In this document: one piece after another, positions 18,324 to 26,631 of the stretch
How positions within the stretch are numbered: position 1 is the stretch's first letter
Layout of the letters: every line of letters begins with the position of its first letter
Source: Vibrio penaeicida
GTDB taxonomy: Bacteria > Pseudomonadota > Gammaproteobacteria > Enterobacterales > Vibrionaceae
DNA: 64,000 nt
NCBI RefSeq assembly: GCF_002933855.1
Contig: NZ_BFAQ01000012.1
Location: 118,245 to 182,244 of the forward strand
Reading direction: 5' to 3'
The notes under the pieces: generated by a model
The model's input: only the letters and a program-made list of their open reading frames with translations
Told to the model about the DNA's origin: nothing
The model's database searches: none
Program-made: the position numbers and the translations under genes

Positions 18324-18580
18324 TTGTAGTTAATATCTTCTTTAAATAAGTGAGATAGATTCTTTAAGGAGAGGTTAGAGAAACCGTGCTTTAGCCTTTT
18401 CTTTTTTATTATTGCACCCATTTAATCAAAGTGTTTGCTCTCTCAAATTTGAATCATGCGAACTTAGTCAATCGATTTGTGATTAAATAAGTCTTCTTGT
18501 ATAAGTTATGGAGATTAAAATGCATAGTTAGAGGTTTACAAAGTGTGTATTTCGTATACATTAATTGATATTATTTTAGA

Positions 18581-19405
18581 GTGATTTGCCAGTTGGGTAT
18601 CATGCATTCAGTACAGCACATTGTCACCAATAAGCTAAGCCCTATATGCGATGAATTTATAGGGCAATATAATAAATCAGCCTCGCTAACGGGTTTAGAC
18701 TCTGTTGGTCAAGTTCCATCTTTTAATAGTTGGATTGATGTCTCTTTGATGATTGTTAATTTTGCCAAGCATCGTGGTTTCCAAGTCGTTGATATTTATT
18801 TAGTAGGTGGTGTACTACGGAGGAGAACGGTAAAGCCAGATAAAGATATGGATAGTGTAATAGTTGTTGGCTCAGGTCAATCTATTCGCGATCTAGTTAA
18901 ATTGCGATTTTATATATCAAGTTGGCTTAACGAACTTAATATAGATTCATGGTATCACTATAAGTTAATAGATGTCTGTGAGCTTAAGCGAATGTCTCAG
19001 TATGATGGATTCAGAGTGCGTGAGTTTCAGTTAGCTAATTTCTCTCTTCTAAACAGCAAGTTGCTCAAGGCTTTAAAACCAACATTAAACGGTCAGTCAT
19101 ACTCTAACTCTTTAATAATTCAGTCTGTCTATGAAACGAATGATCCTGATTGTACTCTAGGAGAGCAGCCTAATATCCATAAAAAGATCCAAGAGCGATT
19201 AATTCGCAATTTTAATATATGTGGTCATATCCCAGACACTGTCGCTGAGTTATGGTGGGGGTTGAGTAGTTCTTTGTTTAAAAGTGAAGGATGTGTTATT
19301 CCAAGTGCCATATTAGAAAATTACTACACTCGATTTCCTCATGAATTTATAAATAAAAAATGTAAGTACTCGGTTAATACAGTTTATAAACAATTGCGGG
19401 GTTAG
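18581..19405 (+). CDS. Nucleotidyltransferase-fold protein, possible signalling nucleotide synthase
   Basis: A 274-residue protein that I do not recognise by name. It shows the nucleotidyltransferase-fold signature: a hydrophobic strand ending in Gly-Gly (YLVGG, residues 73-77), an 11-residue gap, then Asp-x-Asp in DKDMDSVIVV (D89, D91). A third acidic residue lies in YKLIDVCEL (D131). This is the spacing of the polymerase-beta superfamily that includes MNT-type and CD-NTase enzymes. The C-terminal half looks helical. The frame starts at a GTG; an ATG at 18602 is equally possible because neither has a clear Shine-Dalgarno. It ends seven bases before the SLOG-like gene, so they form one unit. 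AT-rich, unlike flanking metabolic genes. Confidence 0.55.
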   Translation: MICQLGIMHSVQHIVTNKLSPICDEFIGQYNKSASLTGLDSVGQVPSFNSWIDVSLMIVNFAKHRGFQVVDIYLVGGVLRRRTVKPDKDMDSVIVVGSGQSIRDLVKLRFYISSWLNELNIDSWYHYKLIDVCELKRMSQYDGFRVREFQLANFSLLNSKLLKALKPTLNGQSYSNSLIIQSVYETNDPDCTLGEQPNIHKKIQERLIRNFNICGHIPDTVAELWWGLSSSLFKSEGCVIPSAILENYYTRFPHEFINKKCKYSVNTVYKQLRG

Positions 19406-19412
19406 TTGTAAA

Positions 19413-20270
19413 ATGGAAAATGGCACATTAGCTAAATATCCGAGAGTTCTGTTCTATGGCTCGTTTAATGCTAAACAAGAGAATCTAACTGAGTCCAATA
19501 TAAACTTAATCAAGCTTCTTACTCGTGAGGTATTAGGTAGGGGAGGCTCAATAATAACTAGAGAAGGAATTAATTCCGCGCTGATTGTTGACGTGTTACC
19601 AGTTGATAATATTGTATTAGAAGAAGCCGAATTGTGGTGTAAAGAAAACAAGCAAGAGATGTGGAAAAGAGTTAGCTCGATATGCTTACGCGAGAGCATC
19701 AAAAAAAATCAGCACTGTAAAATTGATAGAAGTATGACTATGATTTGTGAGCCAAGCCGACTGAAATATTACCGAACATTACTTGAAGAGGCTGACCTTG
19801 TAGTTTTCGCTGGTGGTAGAGAAGGTGTGGCTCGTTTAGGTTGGTTGCTTATGATTGGTTCCATTAAACGACCGATACTTCCTTTGCCAACAACTGGTGG
19901 AGCGGCAGAAGAAATGGTTCCGTTAGCGATTGAAGAGCTTTCCTTAAATAGTGATGAAGCGCTAGCTATGCAAACATATACAGATCCCCCAAGTCTAATA
20001 ATGGTAAGTGATCTACTGGACATGGCTCTAAAGCAAAAAGTAGGAAGTGGAATCAAAGAAGTCTTTGAACCTGAAGTTGATTTATCGAAGATAGGCTTGG
20101 GGAAGTTGTTGTCCATGATTTCAATCCCACAAATTTGGAAATTGGTTTGTACATTGACCGTGATTATTGCGGCAATTGCCGGAGGTGCGTATAGCTTAGG
20201 AAAGGGGCAAATACCTTGGCAAGCCGAACCCAATGTGAAGATTGAATCGAACCGAAATAGCAACAGCTAG
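19413..20270 (+). CDS. SLOG-like Rossmann protein with C-terminal transmembrane segment
   Basis: A 285-residue protein resembling the SLOG (LOG/DprA-like) superfamily that binds or processes nucleotide ligands. Features are an N-terminal strand-loop VLFYGSFN (residues 12-19), a second glycine pair in GRGGSIITREG (42-52), then ADLVVFAGGREGVARLG (127-143), with the GG and G of the nucleotide loop. PILPLPTTGGAAEEM (154-168) follows, as in LOG proteins. A single hydrophobic helix at about 241-260 (IWKLVCTLTVIIAAIAGGAY) is followed by a short polar tail, so the domain is probably membrane-tethered. It is directly downstream of the nucleotidyltransferase-fold gene. This pairing suggests a synthase plus membrane effector or sensor; that is inference. 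Confidence 0.55.
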   Translation: MENGTLAKYPRVLFYGSFNAKQENLTESNINLIKLLTREVLGRGGSIITREGINSALIVDVLPVDNIVLEEAELWCKENKQEMWKRVSSICLRESIKKNQHCKIDRSMTMICEPSRLKYYRTLLEEADLVVFAGGREGVARLGWLLMIGSIKRPILPLPTTGGAAEEMVPLAIEELSLNSDEALAMQTYTDPPSLIMVSDLLDMALKQKVGSGIKEVFEPEVDLSKIGLGKLLSMISIPQIWKLVCTLTVIIAAIAGGAYSLGKGQIPWQAEPNVKIESNRNSNS

Positions 20271-20523
20271 GTGTTTTTCGATGCTATTTGGCATTTCTAA
20301 TTTACGAATTCTCAGCTTGGGTTCATTTAACTACTTAATCTCATTGAATTTTAAAAAGTAAGTCTAGTTATTAGTTGAAGGAATATTTTGCTAAACAGCG
20401 CTTGACCTATTCCTTTGTGATACCTACCATGTCTCCATTATTTGAATCCCGTTGCTCACTTCTCTCCATACTTCGCCTTTTCAGGGCATTTAAATTTTCT
20501 CTTGAATCCATCAAAAAGAGAAA

Positions 20524-21315
20524 ATGCTTATGAGCCATTCAACACAAAACACAAATCCACTTTTTACTTCAAGAATTCACTATCCAGTCAATTTCGATGG
20601 TCACCGTGAATCAAACATATCTTACGACGAAGATCCTTCGCTAGTTATGGATGTTTATTACCCTAACTCTCTGAAAAGCGGTGGTCCAGTCGTCATTTTC
20701 GTTACTGGATATCCTGATTTTGGCTTTGAACAGATGACGGGAATGAAGCTTAAAGATGTGCAGCAATACATATCTTGGGCACAGCTCTTTGCTTCGTCTG
20801 GGATTGCGGCAGTCACTTACACAAATGTTAATCCTGAAAAGGATATTTTCACCTTGATCCAGTATCTGGACGACAATGCTGCCGCCCTTGGTATTGACAC
20901 AAACAAAATCTCTATTTGGTCTTGTTCTGGGAATGTACCAAATGCGTTATCTGTTCTCGCTGAAAAGACTCAAGTCAAATGTGCGTCTTTCTTATATGGC
21001 TATATGATAGACGGGGGCGGTTCACAGGTAGTTGAGCACGCCTCGAAATCATTTGGATTTGTTCGTCCAGTCAATGGGGGGATATTAACGGAGCTGCCTC
21101 CAGTATTAGTTGTAAGAGCAGGGAAGGACGAAATGCCAGGGCTAAATGATTCAATTGACTCATTTATGTCGCAATGCTTGAGGCACAATGAATCTTTAAC
21201 CTTGCTTAACTTGCCAAACTCTAGTCACGCATTCGATGTCGTTGATCACCAATTGTGCACACGGCAAGCAATACATATGATATTGGGATTTTTTAAAGTA
21301 CACCTTACTTGCTGA
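20524..21315 (+). CDS. Alpha/beta-hydrolase family protein
   Basis: A 263-residue dienelactone-hydrolase-like protein with no signal peptide. After the strand VVIFVTGYPDFGF the nucleophile elbow is IWSCSGNVPNAL with Ser135. The first small residue is Ser where Gly is usual. The acid is probably the Asp of VVRAGKDEMPG near residue 203 and the base the His in LPNSSHAFDV near 238, so a full triad is present. The substrate is unknown. A second ATG two codons in (20530) is possible. It is a single gene with about 250 bases of AT-rich DNA before it and an AraC-family gene about 200 bases after it. Confidence 0.78.
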   Translation: MLMSHSTQNTNPLFTSRIHYPVNFDGHRESNISYDEDPSLVMDVYYPNSLKSGGPVVIFVTGYPDFGFEQMTGMKLKDVQQYISWAQLFASSGIAAVTYTNVNPEKDIFTLIQYLDDNAAALGIDTNKISIWSCSGNVPNALSVLAEKTQVKCASFLYGYMIDGGGSQVVEHASKSFGFVRPVNGGILTELPPVLVVRAGKDEMPGLNDSIDSFMSQCLRHNESLTLLNLPNSSHAFDVVDHQLCTRQAIHMILGFFKVHLTC

Positions 21316-21511
21316 TCTAGCCATTTCTGGTCCAATAGCTGTAGCGAATTCCTTCTATAAGCTGTTGGATCATATTAGCTACCTTGTATTGTCCAATGAA
21401 ATAAACAAGTGTCTTAGCATAAGTGGCGCAAAGTGCGTTAAGCTAAACTCACTCACTTTGATTGCTACTTATGCTGTATCAACAGTACAGATCGAAATAG
21501 AGCAGGACTAG

Positions 21512-22378
21512 ATGGAATTACTGTACCAATCACGGATAGACAGGGTTATTGACTACATTCAGGCAAACCTTGATGAGGACCTTTCTGTAGAGCAACTCGC
21601 GAAATTGGCGTGTTTTTCTGAGTTCCATTTCAACCGAATCTTCAAGCAACGTGTTGGTCAGAATGCTTATCAATTTGTGCGACGTCTTCGTGTCGAAAAA
21701 GCGGCAAGGTTACTGATATTTGAATCGCGAACCATTACGGACATTGCATTGAGCTGCGGTTTCTCCAACTCGGCTTCATTTGCCAAGTGCTTCAAGCAGG
21801 TATTTGGCAAAAGCGCGACTCAATGGCGCGATGATTACATAATCCAGCTTGAAACTGGGAGAAGCCAAGTACATCTTCCAGATACTAACGAACCTTCTTC
21901 CCCCGTTCAGATAGAACAATTACCCGGACTCAGAGTGGCTTATGTAAGAAACATTGGCAATTTCGTCTCTAACGGTCAGTTGTTTGAAGAGCTATATCGC
22001 CGGCTTATGCAATGGGCACAGCCAAGGCAGATTGCATTATCACCCTCTTATCATCTTTACCACGACAGCCCTTTTATAACGGACAAATCCCAGCTTAGGG
22101 TGATGGTTGCAGTTCCGATAGAACAAGAGATAAAAACCAGCGGAGACGTCAGTTCTACAACATTGAGTGGTGGCTTGTACGCTGTTCGAACGTTTTACCT
22201 GACTGGCACGGAGTTTTCCTACGCTTGGGAATGGATGGTCTCTGTTTGGCTACCGAAATCCGGATATCAAATGGACAATGAACGCGAAGCGATAGAGCGG
22301 TGCAATGATCCGGTCGAGCACGAAGGGCAGCGCTTTTTCCTCGTAGATCTTTGTGTGCCCATTATTCCAGCAAAATAG
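21512..22378 (+). CDS. AraC-family regulator with GyrI-like effector domain
   Basis: Residues about 8-108 carry two helix-turn-helix units of the AraC/XylS type (VEQLAKLACFSEFHFNRIF; ITDIALSCGFSNSASFAKCF). Residues about 125-288 form a GyrI-like small-molecule-binding domain (LPGLRVAYVRNIGNF...). This DNA-binding-first order with a GyrI domain is like Rob and the BltR/SbmC-linked regulators that respond to amphipathic drugs. The 288-residue length is normal. The AGCAGGACT just before the ATG contains a good Shine-Dalgarno. No obvious target gene is adjacent in an operon. It may act on the upstream hydrolase or elsewhere. Confidence 0.9.
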   Translation: MELLYQSRIDRVIDYIQANLDEDLSVEQLAKLACFSEFHFNRIFKQRVGQNAYQFVRRLRVEKAARLLIFESRTITDIALSCGFSNSASFAKCFKQVFGKSATQWRDDYIIQLETGRSQVHLPDTNEPSSPVQIEQLPGLRVAYVRNIGNFVSNGQLFEELYRRLMQWAQPRQIALSPSYHLYHDSPFITDKSQLRVMVAVPIEQEIKTSGDVSSTTLSGGLYAVRTFYLTGTEFSYAWEWMVSVWLPKSGYQMDNEREAIERCNDPVEHEGQRFFLVDLCVPIIPAK

Positions 22379-22470
22379 CTGTTTTGGACAAACGGTTCGC
22401 AGGAATGGAAAAGCCTCTTTTAGTAGCTTGTAGATAATGAAACTTATCTCCCTACAAAAAGGCGATAGCC

Positions 22471-22938
22471 ATGAAAATACAATCTATTGGTCTGGTCCAC
22501 GCTGAAAATGGCACATTCCAGATTCAAACCCAGCCTCAATATCGAAAGGGTTTAAAGGGGCTCCAGTCTTTTAGCCACCTCCAAGTTTTATGGTGGGGTC
22601 ATCATTCTGGTGCTGAAGAGTTAAGGCAAACCTTAACCTGCACCAACCCGTATCACGGTGGACCCGATACACTGGGTGTATTCGCCACGCGCTCTCAATT
22701 TCGTCCCAATCCGTTGTTGCTTTCCATTGTTGAAATTCAGAGTATTGATGTAGATGAAGGCGTGATTTCACTCAATTGGGTCGATGCAGAACACGGCACG
22801 CCAGTCCTAGACATTAAACCATATCTTCCCTGTTCTGATCGCGTTAAAAATAGCAAGGTGGCGGAGTGGTGTGAAAACTGGCCAAGGTGGTACGAAGACT
22901 CTGCCCATTTCGATTGGAATAAGGTATTGGTTAACTAG
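22471..22938 (+). CDS. TrmO/TsaA-like SAM-dependent tRNA methyltransferase family protein
   Basis: A 155-residue beta-barrel protein of the TsaA (YaeB/TrmO) family, whose best-known member methylates N6 of t6A37 in tRNA-Thr. Family motifs are GLVHAENG at the start, HLQVLWWGH near residue 38, LGVFATRSQFRPNPLLLS near 69-87 and LDIKPYLPCSD near 111. It is shorter than TrmO (about 235 residues) because it lacks the C-terminal extension. It therefore belongs to the short TsaA-like group whose substrate is unclear. An AAAAAGGCGATAGCC leader gives a reasonable Shine-Dalgarno. Confidence 0.85.
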   Translation: MKIQSIGLVHAENGTFQIQTQPQYRKGLKGLQSFSHLQVLWWGHHSGAEELRQTLTCTNPYHGGPDTLGVFATRSQFRPNPLLLSIVEIQSIDVDEGVISLNWVDAEHGTPVLDIKPYLPCSDRVKNSKVAEWCENWPRWYEDSAHFDWNKVLVN

Positions 22939-22968
22939 CGTGACTATTGATAATAGCGGGGAAGTTAC

Positions 22969-23727
22969 ATGGAATACATCTCATTGACTCAATCGAATAT
23001 ATCTACAGAGCATATATGTTGTGCTATTTCAGACAGAAAATGTAAAGAGAGCTATGAAGCTAAGAAATCGTGGCTAGCGAATGAGCTCAGTAAGGGGTAT
23101 GAATTTATTCGGTTAAATGAACGTGCAAAGGTGTTAATTGAGTTTGGCCCTGCCGAAAGTTCATGGTTACCAATAAAAGCGAACAACTATCTTGCGCTCG
23201 GATGTTTTTGGGTGTCGGGAAAATACAAAGGTGTTGGACACGGTAAGCAGTTGCTCAACAAAGTTAAACTGGCGGCTGAAAAGCTTGGGAAGAGTGGATT
23301 GGTAACGGTTGTTGGTAGGAAGAAAAAGGGCTTCATGAGTGATACAAATTGGCTTAAAAAACAGGGGTTTTCAATATGTGATGAAGCGCCAAATGACTTT
23401 GTATTACTCTGTTTACCGTTAAATACTGAAAGAGAACAACCTCGATTCTTGCCCCATGTTCAATCCCCACGTATAGAATTCAACGGATGTGTTGCCTTTT
23501 ACTCGAACCGCTGCCCATTCTCTGAACATCATGTTTTGAACTCATTAGTTGAAAGCTGTAAGAAGCGTGATATTCCATTGAAAATCATCAAGCTTGATAC
23601 TTTAGAGAAAGCACAGAATTGCCCATCACCCGCGACAATATTCAGCCTATATTACCGTGGTTGTTTTGTGACCACCGATATTAGCGCTTGTATGGATACC
23701 CGATTCGATAAGTACATAAAAGAGTAA
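22969..23727 (+). CDS. GNAT acetyltransferase fused to a YoaP-like thioredoxin-fold domain
   Basis: A 252-residue two-domain protein. Residues about 1-150 are a GNAT acyltransferase; the acetyl-CoA pyrophosphate loop is visible as KYKGVGHGKQLLN near residue 86. Residues about 165-252 resemble the YoaP domain, with a thioredoxin-like CPFS motif (NRCPFSEHH) near 181. GNAT-YoaP fusions are known but lack an assigned substrate. A GGGGAAGTTAC leader supplies a Shine-Dalgarno for the ATG. It follows the TsaA-like gene by 30 bases on the same strand and may be co-transcribed with it. Confidence 0.8.
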   Translation: MEYISLTQSNISTEHICCAISDRKCKESYEAKKSWLANELSKGYEFIRLNERAKVLIEFGPAESSWLPIKANNYLALGCFWVSGKYKGVGHGKQLLNKVKLAAEKLGKSGLVTVVGRKKKGFMSDTNWLKKQGFSICDEAPNDFVLLCLPLNTEREQPRFLPHVQSPRIEFNGCVAFYSNRCPFSEHHVLNSLVESCKKRDIPLKIIKLDTLEKAQNCPSPATIFSLYYRGCFVTTDISACMDTRFDKYIKE

Positions 23728-23805
23728 GCTGCATTGTTGGTGCCGTGAGGAAAATTATCCCCAATTATGGCGGGCGGATACCTAAATTTGGTCTTACCTG
23801 CAAAT

Positions 23806-23828
23806 AATAATGATAATCCTTATCATTA
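23806..23828. promoter_or_regulatory. Fur box
   Basis: The stretch beginning AATAATGATAATCCTTATC matches 17 of 19 positions of the classical GATAATGATAATCATTATC Fur box. It contains nine-base perfect arms TAATGATAA and TTATCATTA around TCC (23808-23828). It lies about 75 bases upstream of the MFS transporter ATG, so the gene should be derepressed when iron is scarce. Confidence 0.85.
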
Positions 23829-23903
23829 ACTCTTTTAATAGAAATATATAACTTGTATATTCAACGGGATGTATTTCGATATTTTGATTTGGAAATCCCT
23901 ATT

Positions 23904-25094
23904 ATGAGCCCCCTCAAGCAATTATTTATATTAAACGCGGTTTGCATGACTGCAATGATGTCCATCATTCCAGTGATTGGTCCTATCATTCGAGAAGTAG
24001 GTTTGCTGGAATGGCATGGTGGCTTAGTAGTTGCGATGTCAGGCATTACTTGGCTACTCAGCGCAAAAAAATGGGGCTCCATCAGTGACAAGAAAGGGCG
24101 AAAGCCTGTGTTGCTGATTGCCACTTTTGGCTACGCCATCTCCTTTATATTGATGACGATATGGCTGGATTTATCACTACAAGCGACGTTTAACACGTTT
24201 GTGATCCTTGTGGGCATGATAGTCGCTCGCGCATTGGTTGGCTTATTTTTAGCGGCTATTACGCCTGTTAGTTCTGCGTTCGTTGCGGATATCACCACCG
24301 CTGAAGAGCGACAAAGCGCGATGGCAAGCATTGGGGCAGCAAGTGCTATAGGTTTGGTTGCGGGGCCTGCGCTGGGAGGGTGGTTGTCACAGTACTCCCT
24401 TACACTACCTTTGTATGTATTGGCGGCATTGCCTGTTATTGCGTGGGTGTTTATTAAGCTTCTACTACCAGAAACGAAAGCACGTGTCGCACCTTCAGAG
24501 AGTACCATCAGCTTTTTTGACGCCCGATTACGCTTCCCTGCATTAGCCATGTTCTTTTGCATGTTCGCCGTTATCACCGCCCAAATCATTATTGGCTTTT
24601 TTATCTTAGATCGTATCCGCGACACAGCGGAAGAAACGGCGCAACTTTCAGGCATTGTTTTAACTATTACTGGAGTCACACTGGTTATTACCCAAGGCTT
24701 TTTAGCCAAAAGTAAGAGTGACTTGCTGCTTAAAAGCTGCATGATCGGTCCCTTGGCTGCGCTCGCTGGTCTGTGTATTTCATCGTTCGCGCAATCGGCT
24801 GTTGTTCTTATTATAGGTTATGTTTTTATGGCGGTGGGATTAGGGCTTCTGTTTCCTGCGATACAAGCTATCACAGCTAACTCAGTGGGTGAGGATGAAC
24901 AAGGCGCAGCAGCGGGTACCATCTCCGCTGTTCAAGGGCTATCTTCCATAGTGGTACCGATTGTCGCCACTGTCTTATACCAAACTAATCAAAGCTTCCC
25001 TTATTGGTTTGCAGCGTCGCTTATGGTGGTGTTGTTTTTACTTGTGCTTTCCAATCAAACTAAATTCAACTCTCAGCAATATCAGCCCGACTAG
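23904..25094 (+). CDS. MFS transporter, Fur-controlled, possible siderophore transporter
   Basis: A 396-residue major facilitator protein with about twelve hydrophobic segments. The loop-2 signature is seen as WGSISDKKGRKPVLL near residue 53. The reading frame opens at a TTG (23853), but the ATG at 23904 begins directly before the first membrane segment (MSPLKQLFILNAVCMTAMM) with GGA nine bases before it, and it is preferred. The Fur box upstream implies a role in iron starvation, such as siderophore export or uptake. No siderophore synthesis genes adjoin it. It resembles TetA/Bcr-type exporters in its general build. A strong terminator follows. Confidence 0.85.
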   Translation: MSPLKQLFILNAVCMTAMMSIIPVIGPIIREVGLLEWHGGLVVAMSGITWLLSAKKWGSISDKKGRKPVLLIATFGYAISFILMTIWLDLSLQATFNTFVILVGMIVARALVGLFLAAITPVSSAFVADITTAEERQSAMASIGAASAIGLVAGPALGGWLSQYSLTLPLYVLAALPVIAWVFIKLLLPETKARVAPSESTISFFDARLRFPALAMFFCMFAVITAQIIIGFFILDRIRDTAEETAQLSGIVLTITGVTLVITQGFLAKSKSDLLLKSCMIGPLAALAGLCISSFAQSAVVLIIGYVFMAVGLGLLFPAIQAITANSVGEDEQGAAAGTISAVQGLSSIVVPIVATVLYQTNQSFPYWFAASLMVVLFLLVLSNQTKFNSQQYQPD

Positions 25095-25137
25095 CTGTTT
25101 AAAGATCGGCTGCAGTAAGAAAAAGCTAAAGAGCAGA

Positions 25138-25169
25138 AAGGCTAAGGATAGGATTCTTTAGCCTTTTTT
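25138..25169 (+). terminator. Terminator of the MFS gene
   Basis: Eight-base stem AAGGCTAA/TTAGCCTT with a 12-base loop followed by TTTTTTG, located 44 bases after the MFS stop. Confidence 0.85.
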
Positions 25170-25217
25170 GTATTTCTTTGCTCTTGTTCATTTTATCATT
25201 CTTACAATATTTAATTT

Positions 25218-25232
25218 TGAAACGATGTTTTA
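25218..25232 (+). promoter_or_regulatory. KdgR-like operator copy 4 (GH88-GH112)
   Basis: TGAAACGATGTTTTA followed by AAAATG, about 113 bases upstream of the GH88 start. A close match to the shared consensus. Confidence 0.7.
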
Positions 25233-25344
25233 AAAATGTGAGCGAGCTGCATTTTTCTTTCCCTGATCTCAAGTACTATTCGATTTATCAAAAACACCGC
25301 CACTTGATGCTGTGTAAAGTGAAAGATAAGAGAGTAGTAACTTC

Positions 25345-26514
25345 ATGACTGACAACGTTATTTTGCCGGAGCTGCCTGCAACGCTTGATGAGCAGCGCGT
25401 GTTGAATCATCTACCTGTTGTGGTAGAAGCCATCAAACGAAACATCCCAAAGATTGGTGAGCGAAACCCTAAAATCGGTACTGAAGAAAACCAATGGCAG
25501 TATTGTGATCAATTTGATTGGGTGTCCTCTTTCTGGACGGGTGAACTTTGGCTTTGCTACCAGATGACTGCGCAAGAGCAGTTTAAAAACAGCGCCAAGC
25601 TGCGTAGATCTTACTTTGCCGACATGTTGCTTGACCCGTTTTGGCTGGATCATGATTTAGGTTTCCAGTACAGCTTAAGCTGCGTAGCGGATTACAATCT
25701 AACAGGTGATGAAGAATCCCAAATGATGGCAATTCGCGCCGCAGACCATTTAATTCATCGTTTTAGAAAGATTGGCGGTTACATCGTTGCGTGGAACGAT
25801 ACGCACCCATTAGGGCCAGAAATCACCCAAGGCAAGTCGATCATCGATTCACTACAGAATACCGCATTACTATTCTGGGCTTCCAAGGTGACAGGGTCGC
25901 CAGTCTATGCACAAGCGGCGAAACGCCACAGCGAAACCTTAGCTAAATACATTATCCGTGACGATTACTCTACCTATCACTCCTTCAATTTCCACCCTGT
26001 GACTCAGGAGCCGATTAAAGGTGAAACCTTCCAAGGTTACGCAGACGACTCATGCTGGGCTCGCGGTCAGTCGTGGGCGATTCACGGTTTTGCTCAAACC
26101 TATCTTTATACTGGTGAAAAACGTTTCTTAGAATTGGCGAAAAAGCTTGCCAAATACGCGGTAGAGCATATTACGCCGGACGGCGTCCCTGTTTGGGATT
26201 ACTCATTACCAGCAAATGAAATTCAATACAAAGACAGCTCCGCGGGGGCAATTACTGCAGCAGGGTTGCTGTTGATAGCGCAATGCATCGATGATGAGGA
26301 AGAAGCTAAACCTTTCCGAGATTGGGGTATGTATATGCTTCAAGGTTTAATGGATAGCTGTGATTTAACGTCAGATGATAATGCACTTGGTTTACTTGCA
26401 CATGGCGCTTCTTTTGTAAAAGTTGGGTTGTGCGACAACATGCTTCCTTATGGCGATTACTATTACCTTGAAGCATTGATGCGCGCGAACGGATATCAAA
26501 AATTCTTTTGGTAA
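25345..26514 (+). CDS. Unsaturated glucuronyl hydrolase, GH88
   Basis: Cleaves the 4,5-unsaturated uronic acid from disaccharides made by GAG lyases, releasing the hexosamine and 5-keto-4-deoxyuronate, the KduI substrate. The 389-residue alpha/alpha-barrel protein lacks a signal peptide, so it works in the cytosol on imported disaccharides. Conserved stretches are DHDLGFQYSLSC (near residue 100, Asp corresponding to the first catalytic-site Asp), SIIDSLQNTALLFWASK (near 166, the second catalytic Asp), and CWARGQSWAIHGFAQTY (near 235). GH88 rather than GH105 is favoured by these motifs. It is followed by the GH112 gene on the same strand with a ~115-base gap. Confidence 0.93.
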   Translation: MTDNVILPELPATLDEQRVLNHLPVVVEAIKRNIPKIGERNPKIGTEENQWQYCDQFDWVSSFWTGELWLCYQMTAQEQFKNSAKLRRSYFADMLLDPFWLDHDLGFQYSLSCVADYNLTGDEESQMMAIRAADHLIHRFRKIGGYIVAWNDTHPLGPEITQGKSIIDSLQNTALLFWASKVTGSPVYAQAAKRHSETLAKYIIRDDYSTYHSFNFHPVTQEPIKGETFQGYADDSCWARGQSWAIHGFAQTYLYTGEKRFLELAKKLAKYAVEHITPDGVPVWDYSLPANEIQYKDSSAGAITAAGLLLIAQCIDDEEEAKPFRDWGMYMLQGLMDSCDLTSDDNALGLLAHGASFVKVGLCDNMLPYGDYYYLEALMRANGYQKFFW

Positions 26515-26631
26515 TAAAATTCTTTTCGTAATTGAGTTCGAACGGGTAAATGCAGCCCGATTATAAGCGGTTTCTATAGGGCTCTGATTGAGCCCACAAC
26601 CAGATTCGATCCGATAGTTTTGGAGCCTATG

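Noticed and set aside
18581-19405. Reading this gene as a tRNA CCA-adding enzyme or a classical CBASS cyclase
   Set aside because: Only the core nucleotidyltransferase signature is visible; the head/neck domains of CCA-adding enzymes and the usual CBASS ancillary genes are absent.
20271-25337. Series of single accessory genes that might be an integron cassette array
   Set aside because: No repeated attC-like palindromes were found between the genes, each gene has ordinary intergenic DNA, and no integrase is present.
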